A stretch of DNA of 64,000 nt from Thalassobacillus pellis (lineage in GTDB: Bacteria; Bacillota; Bacilli; Bacillales; Halobacillaceae), in contig NZ_JAFBDO010000002.1 in the NCBI RefSeq assembly GCF_016908295.1, positions 496,001 to 560,000 of the forward strand. Direction: 5' to 3'. The notes under the pieces are model-generated. The model ran no database searches, had not been told where the DNA came from, and saw nothing but the letters and a program-made list of their open reading frames with translations. The position numbers and the translations under genes are program-made. Below are positions 26,633 to 33,426 of the stretch, one piece after another; within the stretch, counting starts at the first letter, position 1; the number at the start of each line of letters is the position of its first letter.

Positions 26633-27910
26633 ATGCTTTCAAAGCATATGACATTACGAAAGTCATCTGGTTGGAAAAATGATGTGGTGGCAGGTTTCAT
26701 CGGCTATTTCACTACCGTATATATCGTGGCGGTCAATAGTTCGATCCTTAACGATGCAGGAATTCCTGTAGGGAGTGGTATGATTGCCACTATTTTGGCC
26801 AGCTTCGCAGGATGTCTTTTAATGGGAATTTATGCAAACGCCCCGATGGTACTTATTCCTGGAATGGGTGTAAATGCTTTATTTGCCTATACTATCGTAC
26901 AAGGAACTGAGATGGATGTCCACCAGGGACTAGCTGTAGTCGTTACAGCTTCTGTGATTTTTCTGCTGACTGCATTTACTCGTCTTGGAAATTGGCTGAA
27001 AAATGCTATTCCTGATTCGTTAAAGCATGCCATTACGGTAGGGCTTGGGTTGTTTCTGACATTGATCGGCCTGGAAAAAGGCGGTCTGGTTGTCAGAGGG
27101 GAGCATTCACTTATTACTCTAGGCAACCCTTCATCTGAATTAGTTATTACCAGCCTGCTGACGATGTTTATTGGTGTGTTTTTATTCACCAGAAATGTTC
27201 CTGGAAATTTTCTGATTACCATGGTTATTGGAACTTTAATTGCTTATAGCTTTGGGCTTACAGGAGAAACAGGGCAAGCTGTGGCAGTTACTGACAGACC
27301 ATTCCTGTGGATGCCTGATTTTAGCGGTGCTGGTACTTTGACATTCTGGATGGCTGTCTTTCCGCTCAGCATTGTTCTGATATTTGAAAATATGGGGCTT
27401 GTCCACGGTCAGCTTGGCATGCTGGGCAAGGAAGAAAAATTCCCGAAAGCCTATCAGGCTACCGCTTTTTCTGTTCTGGTAAGCGGGTTTCTCGGAACTT
27501 CTCCAACTGTTTCGTCCGCGGAAAGTGCGGCAGTCATCGCTTCTAAAGGGAAAACAGGAAGAGCGGCCATAACGATGGCAATACTTTTCCTTGCAACATT
27601 GTTTTTCATTCCTTGGCTGACACTTGTCCCTGGAACCGCAATAAGTCCAATCTTGATCATTGTTGGCGCGTTAATGGTACAGAATATAAAGCATATCAAG
27701 CTTGATCAGGTATCCGAAATGATGCCGGCATTCCTGATCATCGTTATGATTCCTTTCACTTACTCGATTGCAGACGGTATGGCATTTGGGTTTATCGCCT
27801 ACCCGCTCGTAAAACTTGCGATTGGGAAGCAACGGGATCTGTCTCTTCCTATTGTGTGCATAGCCATGCTTTTCTTGGCAGATTTTGTCCTTCGAGCGTT
27901 AGGACATTAA
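26633..27910 (+). CDS. NCS2 purine permease (AzgA/PbuG/PbuO type)
   Basis: Membrane transporter of the nucleobase:cation symporter 2 superfamily, AzgA branch, probably taking up guanine, hypoxanthine or adenine with protons. About 425 residues with 12 or more hydrophobic segments. Typical motifs are NDVVAGFIGYFTTVYIVAVN near the N-terminus, MVLIPGMGVNALFAY, and LGTSPTVSSAESAAVIASKG. The start at 26633 has GAGGG 6 nt upstream and follows the promoter; the earlier ATG at 26492 does not. It is a plus-strand insertion between fakA and sdaAB, not present there in B. subtilis. Exact substrate unknown. Confidence 0.88.
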   Translation: MLSKHMTLRKSSGWKNDVVAGFIGYFTTVYIVAVNSSILNDAGIPVGSGMIATILASFAGCLLMGIYANAPMVLIPGMGVNALFAYTIVQGTEMDVHQGLAVVVTASVIFLLTAFTRLGNWLKNAIPDSLKHAITVGLGLFLTLIGLEKGGLVVRGEHSLITLGNPSSELVITSLLTMFIGVFLFTRNVPGNFLITMVIGTLIAYSFGLTGETGQAVAVTDRPFLWMPDFSGAGTLTFWMAVFPLSIVLIFENMGLVHGQLGMLGKEEKFPKAYQATAFSVLVSGFLGTSPTVSSAESAAVIASKGKTGRAAITMAILFLATLFFIPWLTLVPGTAISPILIIVGALMVQNIKHIKLDQVSEMMPAFLIIVMIPFTYSIADGMAFGFIAYPLVKLAIGKQRDLSLPIVCIAMLFLADFVLRALGH

Positions 27911-27936
27911 AGTTTTCCGCAGGCTTTTCTTGCCGC

Positions 27937-28055
27937 CAGGAGCAAAAGACCCTTCCCTTTCCGCGGACGAGCACCCGAGCTTCCTCGCGAAGCCCGCGAT
28001 CGGCGATCTCGGCCTACACGTTCTTCCGCTGGAGTGGAAGGGTCCTTGCTCCTTG
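27937..28055. repeat. GC-rich palindromic repeat, copy 2 (inverted)
   Basis: Ends CAGGAGCAAAAGACCCTTCC and GGAAGGGTCCTTGCTCCTTG are inverted repeats; the centre reads GCGATCGGCGATCTCGGCC. In reverse complement it aligns with 12476-12592 throughout, and the homology continues into the flanking IS1182-like tail. It starts 27 bp after the permease stop and might also act as its 3' end. Confidence 0.75.
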
Positions 28056-28070
28056 GAATTTCCTTGAGAC

Positions 28071-28119
28071 AAAAAAAGCTCTCCTTCACCTAGCTCACAC
28101 TTGGCTAGATGGAGGAGAG
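28071..28119 (-). terminator. Terminator downstream of fakA, derived from an IS1182-like tail
   Basis: In the minus sense CTCTCC...CTAGC pairs with GCTAG...GGAGAG and is followed by CT7. Its sequence aligns with 12414-12456, the 3' end of the IS1182 remnant. The adjoining codons read LLHLAKCELG, like the transposase C-terminus KIALHLAKLG. It lies 130 bp past the fakA stop and can end the yloU-fakA transcript. Confidence 0.65.
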
Positions 28120-28248
28120 TATTATTATGTTCAGACAGGCAGCCCTTGTCAATGCTAGATCTTTGTCTCTTTCCCATTTGTACACATTGTTCGGTATTTT
28201 TGTTCAGCAATCAGCTACACTATAAACCTTCAATTAGAACCTCTTTCA

Positions 28249-29919
28249 TTATTCTACCGAGAAAATGAACGAATAGATAGGCTGGCCGCCTTTATGAACT
28301 TCGACTTCCATATCTTCGAATGCCTCTTCCATATATGATTCAATGGCAGCGACTTCATCTTCCGAAGCTTCTTCTCCGGCAAGTACCGTCAAAATTTCAT
28401 CTTCATCTTCGTCAATCATCTGTTTCAGCAACTCACGTACTGTTTCTATTTTATCTATGTTAGTAGCTTTGATTGATCCATCAAGAATTCCCATGAAATT
28501 GCCTTTTTCAATCGTCATTCCTTCAATCTGTGTATCCCGCACTGCATAGGTGATTTGACCCGTTTTGACCGTTTCCATCATAGCAGCCATTTCCTCTTTA
28601 TTTGTAGATAAGTCGTTATCGGGATTAAAGGCCAACAATGCGCTCATTCCTTGTGGTATCGACCTGGTTGGAACTACAGCTATCTTTTCATCGGCCAGTT
28701 CCGCTGCCTGTTCAGCAGCCATAACGATATTTTTATTGTTTGGAAGGATGATGATTTGTCTCGCATGGGCCTCTTTAATGGCATCCGAAATATCTTTTGT
28801 ACTTGGGTTCATCGTCTGGCCGCCCTGAATAATCACACTTGCACCAAGGCTTTCAAACATCCTTCTCAGCCCATCTCCCATCGATACGGCAATGATGCCA
28901 TAGTCAGCTTTTTCTTTCGGTGGCTGGGAGACATTTTTCTTCTTGTCACCAACGATTGCGGTGTGTTGTTCACGCATATTTTCAATCTTCATATTGATAA
29001 GACTGCCGTATCGCTGACCTAACGTCATAGCTTTGCCCGGATACTCCGCATGCACGTGTACCTTAATCAGTTCCTCATCAGAAACGACTAATAAAGAATC
29101 ACCTAATTCACTGAGTTCATTGCGGAACTTCTCTTCGTCATAAGGATTATCCTTTAGCTTGTCTTCCTCAAACTTAACCATGAACTCTGTACAGTAACCA
29201 AATTCGATATCCTCTGTATTCATGAAATCCTGGGCAAGTTTGTGATGTTCGGCACTAACCAGGTCGTCCATCGTCACTGTGTCTTCGGTTTCAGGCAGGG
29301 CTTCCCCTTTTAAGTTAGCCAAAAACCCTTCATAGATGGTTAATAGACCCTGACCACCACTATCAACTACTCCGACCTCTTTTAAAACAGGAAGAAGGTC
29401 CGGTGTCCGCTTCAAAGAAGCCTTTGCTTCTGCAACGACTTTTTCCATAAAAATGATAAGGTCATCTTCTGTTTTGGCGATTTTAACTGCTTCCTTAGCT
29501 GTATCCTTTGCCACTGTAAGAATTGTTCCTTCCACAGGCTTCATAACAGCCTTGTAGGCAGTACCCACACCTGCATCGAGAGCTTTCGCAAAATCTTTGG
29601 CAGTCAACTCTTCCAGCGGAGCAGCTTCTCTTCCGAAACCACGGAAAAGTTGTGACAGAATGACACCGGAATTTCCCCGCGCACCCATAAGGAGGCCTTT
29701 AGCCAGTGCCTGTGCCACCTTTCCTGCATGATTCTCTTCTACATTATTGACCTCATTCGCACCTGAGGTCATCGATAAATTCATATTCGTGCCAGTATCC
29801 CCGTCTGGAACTGGAAATACATTAAGCGCATCGATCATTTGGGCATTGTTCGTTAAATGTTTCGCCCCCGCAAGGACCATTTCTGCGAACGTCTTGCCGT
29901 CCAATTTGTTTACCGTCAC
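28249..29919 (-). CDS. fakA: Fatty acid kinase FakA (YloV, DhaL domain)
   Basis: ATP-dependent kinase that, with a FakB protein, phosphorylates exogenous fatty acids for PlsX/PlsY-dependent lipid synthesis. The 556-residue product has an N-terminal DhaL domain with LNVFPVPDGDTGTNMNLSM (Mg-binding aspartates, about residues 28-47) and ARGNSGVILSQLFRGF, then the FakA C-terminal domains. It follows yloU by 46 bp, the usual pair. Functionally it links to the plsX-fab genes further along the window. Confidence 0.95.
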   Translation of the reverse strand: MTVNKLDGKTFAEMVLAGAKHLTNNAQMIDALNVFPVPDGDTGTNMNLSMTSGANEVNNVEENHAGKVAQALAKGLLMGARGNSGVILSQLFRGFGREAAPLEELTAKDFAKALDAGVGTAYKAVMKPVEGTILTVAKDTAKEAVKIAKTEDDLIIFMEKVVAEAKASLKRTPDLLPVLKEVGVVDSGGQGLLTIYEGFLANLKGEALPETEDTVTMDDLVSAEHHKLAQDFMNTEDIEFGYCTEFMVKFEEDKLKDNPYDEEKFRNELSELGDSLLVVSDEELIKVHVHAEYPGKAMTLGQRYGSLINMKIENMREQHTAIVGDKKKNVSQPPKEKADYGIIAVSMGDGLRRMFESLGASVIIQGGQTMNPSTKDISDAIKEAHARQIIILPNNKNIVMAAEQAAELADEKIAVVPTRSIPQGMSALLAFNPDNDLSTNKEEMAAMMETVKTGQITYAVRDTQIEGMTIEKGNFMGILDGSIKATNIDKIETVRELLKQMIDEDEDEILTVLAGEEASEDEVAAIESYMEEAFEDMEVEVHKGGQPIYSFIFSVE

Positions 29920-29965
29920 GCCTGCTTCCTCCTCTGTCTCTACTAGTTAATCTATGGTGGCGTCA

Positions 29966-30331
29966 TTATCCTTCGTTGGAAACACGTACTCCTTGAATAT
30001 AAATGTTCACAGAGTTGACGGATAATCCAACCGTTTTATTTAGCGTATATTTCACTTGAGATTGTACGTTATGAGCTACTTCAGAAATTTTTGTGCCATA
30101 ACTGACGATAATGTACATGTCGATATGCAAGTAATCTTCTTCCTGGCGTACAACGACCCCTTTGGAAAAATTCTCTTTCCGAAGAATTTCTGCAATCCCG
30201 TCACGGAGCTGGTTTTTTGATGCCATTCCAACGATGCCGTAGCATTCGACAGCTGCCCCTCCTGCGATTGTGGATATGACCTCATTGCTGATGGTTACAT
30301 GACCATATTTCGTATTCAAATCTACGGACAT
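29966..30331 (-). CDS. yloU: Asp23/Gls24 family envelope stress protein YloU
   Basis: A 121-residue Asp23/DUF322 protein with SNEVISTIAGGAAVECYGIVG and VSYGTKISEVAHNVQSQVKY. The family is linked to cell envelope homeostasis, and this member is conserved directly upstream of fakA. ATG at 30331 follows GGGGGATCACC. No transmembrane segment. Its biochemical role is not known. Confidence 0.93.
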   Translation of the reverse strand: MSVDLNTKYGHVTISNEVISTIAGGAAVECYGIVGMASKNQLRDGIAEILRKENFSKGVVVRQEEDYLHIDMYIIVSYGTKISEVAHNVQSQVKYTLNKTVGLSVNSVNIYIQGVRVSNEG

Positions 30332-30366
30332 GGTGATCCCCCTTCGCCCATTACTTTAGTCATTAC

Positions 30367-30372
30367 AGTATA
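30367..30372 (-). promoter_or_regulatory. Candidate extended -10 for yloU-fakA
   Basis: TGTTATACT on the minus strand, an extended -10 (TGN-TATACT), about 35 bp before the yloU ATG. A weak -35 only. Confidence 0.4.
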
Positions 30373-30494
30373 ACACATTTCCATTTATCCATGCCTATCA
30401 AGAAGAGCTGTCCAACTTACCTGGGCAGCAATCTGTTACTACTTTCCTTATAATACTTTGGGGGAATTCCATTGATCTGTCAAGTGAAAATTCT

Positions 30495-30503
30495 TGATAT
30501 AAT
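30495..30503 (+). promoter_or_regulatory. Candidate extended -10 for rpmB
   Basis: TGATATAAT on the plus strand, an extended -10 with a perfect TATAAT, about 88 bp before the rpmB ATG. No convincing -35; TTGATC lies 20 bp upstream. Confidence 0.4.
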
Positions 30504-30591
30504 TTTTCTGGATATATTGCAAACATACGGGTGATATGGTACATTGGATAAGTATTTCAAGATATACATGTCTGCATTAGGAGGGATTACC

Positions 30592-30780
30592 ATGGGACGT
30601 AAATGTGTCGTAACTGGACGCAAAACTACTTCAGGTAACAATCGTTCACACGCGATGAACGCCAATAAACGTAAATTCAAATCAAATGTACAGAAAGTAC
30701 GTATTTTGGTCGATGGAAAACCTAAAAAGGTTTATGTATCTGCCCGAGCACTTAAATCTGGTAAAGTAGAACGCGTTTAA
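30592..30780 (+). CDS. rpmB: 50S ribosomal protein L28
   Basis: L28 of the large ribosomal subunit, 62 residues, [20 protein letters not shown] and an Arg/Lys-rich body ending [10 protein letters not shown]. The frame is open to 30544, but ATG at 30592 has GGAGGG 6 nt upstream and begins the family sequence. It has Cys5 but not the full zinc-binding cysteine set, so it looks like the zinc-independent form; that is inferred from the visible cysteines only. Plus strand, convergent with spoVM, as in B. subtilis. Confidence 0.96.
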   Translation: MGRKCVVTGRKTTSGNNRSHAMNANKRKFKSNVQKVRILVDGKPKKVYVSARALKSGKVERV

Positions 30781-30813
30781 TTTGAACGAATTTACACATT
30801 ATAATTTAAGTGC

Positions 30814-30847
30814 AAAAAAAGCACCCTGGAGCGGGGTGCTTTTTTTG
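30814..30847. terminator. Bidirectional terminator between rpmB and spoVM
   Basis: A7-GCACCC...GGGGTGC-T7. It ends rpmB on the plus strand and spoVM on the minus strand; the spoVM stop codon directly abuts it. Confidence 0.85.
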
Positions 30848-30928
30848 TCAGCCTTTTTTGAAAGTTCCAATGACAGCTCGGACAAAGCCACCAAGGAATT
30901 TTGGGAGTTTAATCGTATAAAATTTCAA
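30848..30928 (-). CDS. spoVM: Stage V sporulation protein M, TTG start
   Basis: A 26-residue amphipathic peptide that recognises the curved forespore membrane and anchors the SpoIVA coat base. The reading frame is (M)KFYTIKLPKFLGGFVRAV then IGTFKKG and stop, against KFYTIKLPKFLGGIVRAM in B. subtilis. The start codon is TTG, with AGGAGG 8 nt upstream. An in-frame ATG lies ten codons earlier (30958), but the ribosome binding site is inside that extension and family length argues against it. It lies between thiN and rpmB, the conserved site. It shows that the organism belongs to a spore-forming lineage. Confidence 0.93.
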   Translation of the reverse strand: MKFYTIKLPKFLGGFVRAVIGTFKKG

Positions 30929-30984
30929 TGAGTCCCCCTCCTCTTTCCCTAATCCCATATGAAACTACTACTGGACGTACTATT

Positions 30985-31632
30985 TCAAATATCACGACTC
31001 CTTATTAACAATAGTATGCCCTGAGTGTATGAAAAAGTACCAATATCTTTTACAAGCTTATTAGACATACACAATGTTGACCCTATAGGTAAATCGTTAT
31101 TTTCCAAAGGATAATAAAATCCCTCTAAGTGCAGTCCAGTGACCTCCATCGTTAACGGAAGGAAGGAAATATAGGGATAGTCGGTGTTCCTTGTAACAGC
31201 ATGTGTACCAGGGGATGTCAGTTCCATCTGATTTTGAGTGTCGATAATTGTACAGGGAATCTCTGCTTTTAAGAGGGTGTACAATAACTGAATGTTCGCC
31301 AGTGTATGATCAATCCTTCCTCCTGTTACACCAAACAGCAGTATTTTGTCAGGTTTCATCTTCATGGCTTCCATTACAGCTATTTCCAGGTCTGTGTCAT
31401 CCTTTTCTTCAGGATAAACGTCCACCTCAGCAGCCTTGGCCTTTATCTGTTTTAGGGTAGCGGATGTGACAGAATCAAAGTCCCCTAGAGCTTTTGTAAT
31501 TGGCACTCCCCGTTCCAGAAGGACTTCTGCCCCTCGGTCGGCTCCGATCCAATGGACTGTTTCTTCATAATAAGGCTGTAAATCAGGGATATAGCGTTTC
31601 GGCCCTCCCCCTATGATAGCGATGATGTTCAT
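30985..31632 (-). CDS. thiN: Thiamine pyrophosphokinase
   Basis: Makes thiamine diphosphate from thiamine and ATP. The 215-residue product has GADRGAEVLLERG, ALGDFDSVT, EEKDDTDLEIAV and FGVTGGRIDHTLANIQLL, typical of the family. The start is ATG at 31632 after GGAGG; the ATG at 31647 contains that GGAGG. It precedes spoVM. Confidence 0.94.
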   Translation of the reverse strand: MNIIAIIGGGPKRYIPDLQPYYEETVHWIGADRGAEVLLERGVPITKALGDFDSVTSATLKQIKAKAAEVDVYPEEKDDTDLEIAVMEAMKMKPDKILLFGVTGGRIDHTLANIQLLYTLLKAEIPCTIIDTQNQMELTSPGTHAVTRNTDYPYISFLPLTMEVTGLHLEGFYYPLENNDLPIGSTLCMSNKLVKDIGTFSYTQGILLLIRSRDI

Positions 31633-31742
31633 ATTTAATTCCTCCATTTAGAAAGGTATGCGCCTCTCCCGCACTTGACAAGCATTAAATGCCCGCGTCA
31701 GGAGGGGGTGGTGAACTGGATGCCATTTATAACCTCATCCTG

Positions 31743-31839
31743 ATTAGAAAAATTTGGCTTATCGCCAAGTCCTTATGGCGAAAGCCTTAGTTTCACTTAT
31801 ACTTTAATCCTTTAACAAACTTAAATATTCTTAAAGTAC
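31743..31839. repeat. 97-bp dispersed repeat, copy A
   Basis: Begins ATTAGAAAAA and ends CTTAAAGTA. It contains the hairpin GGCTT.TCGCCA / TGGCGA.AAGCC. About 88% identical by eye to 42462-42557, in the same orientation. Both copies lie immediately beyond a minus-strand terminator. Confidence 0.75.
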
Positions 31840-31841
31840 AA

Positions 31842-31874
31842 GAAAGAAAAGCCGCACAACAATGGCGTGCGGCT
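31842..31874 (-). terminator. Terminator of the rpe operon
   Basis: AGCCGCAC...GTGCGGCT followed by TTTCTTTC in the minus sense, 7 bp past the rpe stop. Confidence 0.8.
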
Positions 31875-31880
31875 ACTTGA

Positions 31881-32531
31881 TCATTTAGAATGCTTGATTT
31901 GGCTGATTGCCTGTTTCCGATCATCTTTTTTGAAAACAGCACTTCCTGCAACTAACACATCTGCGCCTGCTTCTTTACATATCACTGCTGTTTCTTCATT
32001 GACACCGCCATCTACTTCAATTTCATAAGACAATCCCATTTCATTTTTCCAGTCAGCAAGCTGTCTTATTTTAGGAACGGTCGAGTTAATGAAAGACTGT
32101 CCGCCAAACCCCGGGTTGACTGTCATCACCAGTACAAGGTCGACGTCTGGTAGAATCGGCTTAACCGCTTCCGCAGGTGTGGCTGGATTCAGAACGACTC
32201 CAGCTTTCACACCGTGACTTTTAATCAGCTGAATGGTTCGGTGGAGATGCGGACATGCTTCCTGATGCACAGAAAGATAATCCGCACCTGCCTTGGCAAA
32301 CGCTTCAATGTACTGATCGGGATTTTCAATCATTAAATGAACATCAAGTGGCAAATCAGTGAACGGCCGAATGGCGTCTACGATCAAGGGGCCAATTGTG
32401 ATATTAGGAACGAAATGTCCATCCATCACGTCTACATGGATATAATCCGCTCCGCCTTTCACTACGTCATTAATTTCTTCACCGAGCCTGGAAAAATCGG
32501 CAGATAGTATGGAGGGTGCAATTTTTGTCAT
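31881..32531 (-). CDS. rpe: Ribulose-phosphate 3-epimerase
   Basis: Interconverts ribulose 5-phosphate and xylulose 5-phosphate in the pentose phosphate pathway. The 216-residue TIM barrel has IAPSILSADF, YIHVDVMDGHFVPN (metal ligands), VLVMTVNPGFGGQ and EVDGGVN. The frame opens at 32609 inside rsgA, but ATG at 32531 matches the family and is preceded by GAGGT. One base separates it from the rsgA stop. Confidence 0.96.
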   Translation of the reverse strand: MTKIAPSILSADFSRLGEEINDVVKGGADYIHVDVMDGHFVPNITIGPLIVDAIRPFTDLPLDVHLMIENPDQYIEAFAKAGADYLSVHQEACPHLHRTIQLIKSHGVKAGVVLNPATPAEAVKPILPDVDLVLVMTVNPGFGGQSFINSTVPKIRQLADWKNEMGLSYEIEVDGGVNEETAVICKEAGADVLVAGSAVFKKDDRKQAISQIKHSK

Positions 32532-32532
32532 G

Positions 32533-33414
32533 TTAATACCTCGGCTTTCTGTTTTGTATTTCTTCAAGAAATTGCAGGTAGTGATCGTACCTGGTCTGAG
32601 AGATTTCACCGGCAGCTACACTTTCTTTCACTGCGCACTTTGGTTCTTTGTTATGCAGACATCCCCGGAACTTACAAAGATGCTGTACTTCCCGAAATTC
32701 GGGCAGACATTCCGGCAGTTGTTCTACTTCTATAGTCTGGAAATCAAGCGAACTGAAACCAGGTGTATCTGCGACAAGGCCACCAGCAACTTCAAAAAGT
32801 TCGACATGCCTGGTTGTATGCTTACCTCTGCCCAAACTGGCAGAAATATCATTCGTCTCAATATCAAGTTCCGGAGAAAGTACATTCAGAATGGTGGATT
32901 TTCCTACTCCCGACTGGCCTGCGATAACTGTCACCTGGTCTTTCAAGTATGGCTTAATCTTTTCTATATGTGCTTCGTCTTCTACAGTAGTCATTACTAC
33001 CGAGTAGCCAGCTTTCTCATAAACACTTAAATAATCATCTATCTCCTTACTCTCCGCTGTGGTCAGAGAATCCATTTTTGAAATGACGATCAATGGCTTG
33101 ATATGATTGGATTCTACAAGAACCAAAAACCTGTCCAAAAGTAGGGAGTTAAAGGCAGGTTGTTTTGCAGAAGTGACGATTATCGCCTGATCGATATTAG
33201 CGATCGGCGGCCGGACCAATTCATTTTTTCGCTCACTGATAGATAGGACGTATCCCTCTTCATAATTTTCAGCTTCAAAGGTCACTTCATCTCCCACCAG
33301 AGGGGTGATTTTTTGTTTTCGGAAGACACCTCTTCCTCTGCATTGAAAAATTTCTCCCCCTGAGTAGACATAATAAAACCCACTCAAAGCTTTCATTATT
33401 TTTCCTGCCGGCAT
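32533..33414 (-). CDS. rsgA: Ribosome small-subunit biogenesis GTPase RsgA
   Basis: Circularly permuted GTPase that acts in 30S maturation. The 293-residue product has an N-terminal OB fold, then the permuted GTPase motifs ISKMD, GQSGVGKST and DTPGFSS, and a C-terminal zinc knuckle (CKFRGCLHNKEPKCAV). It lies between prkC and rpe; in B. subtilis it is a substrate of PrkC. Confidence 0.95.
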   Translation of the reverse strand: MPAGKIMKALSGFYYVYSGGEIFQCRGRGVFRKQKITPLVGDEVTFEAENYEEGYVLSISERKNELVRPPIANIDQAIIVTSAKQPAFNSLLLDRFLVLVESNHIKPLIVISKMDSLTTAESKEIDDYLSVYEKAGYSVVMTTVEDEAHIEKIKPYLKDQVTVIAGQSGVGKSTILNVLSPELDIETNDISASLGRGKHTTRHVELFEVAGGLVADTPGFSSLDFQTIEVEQLPECLPEFREVQHLCKFRGCLHNKEPKCAVKESVAAGEISQTRYDHYLQFLEEIQNRKPRY

Positions 33415-33426
33415 ACCTTCACCATC

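Noticed and set aside
27899-28210. Minus-strand open frame of 103 codons downstream of the permease
   Set aside because: It runs through the GC-rich palindrome and an IS1182-like tail. Its composition and lack of a ribosome binding site argue against a gene; only LLHLAKCELG is meaningful, as a transposase relic.
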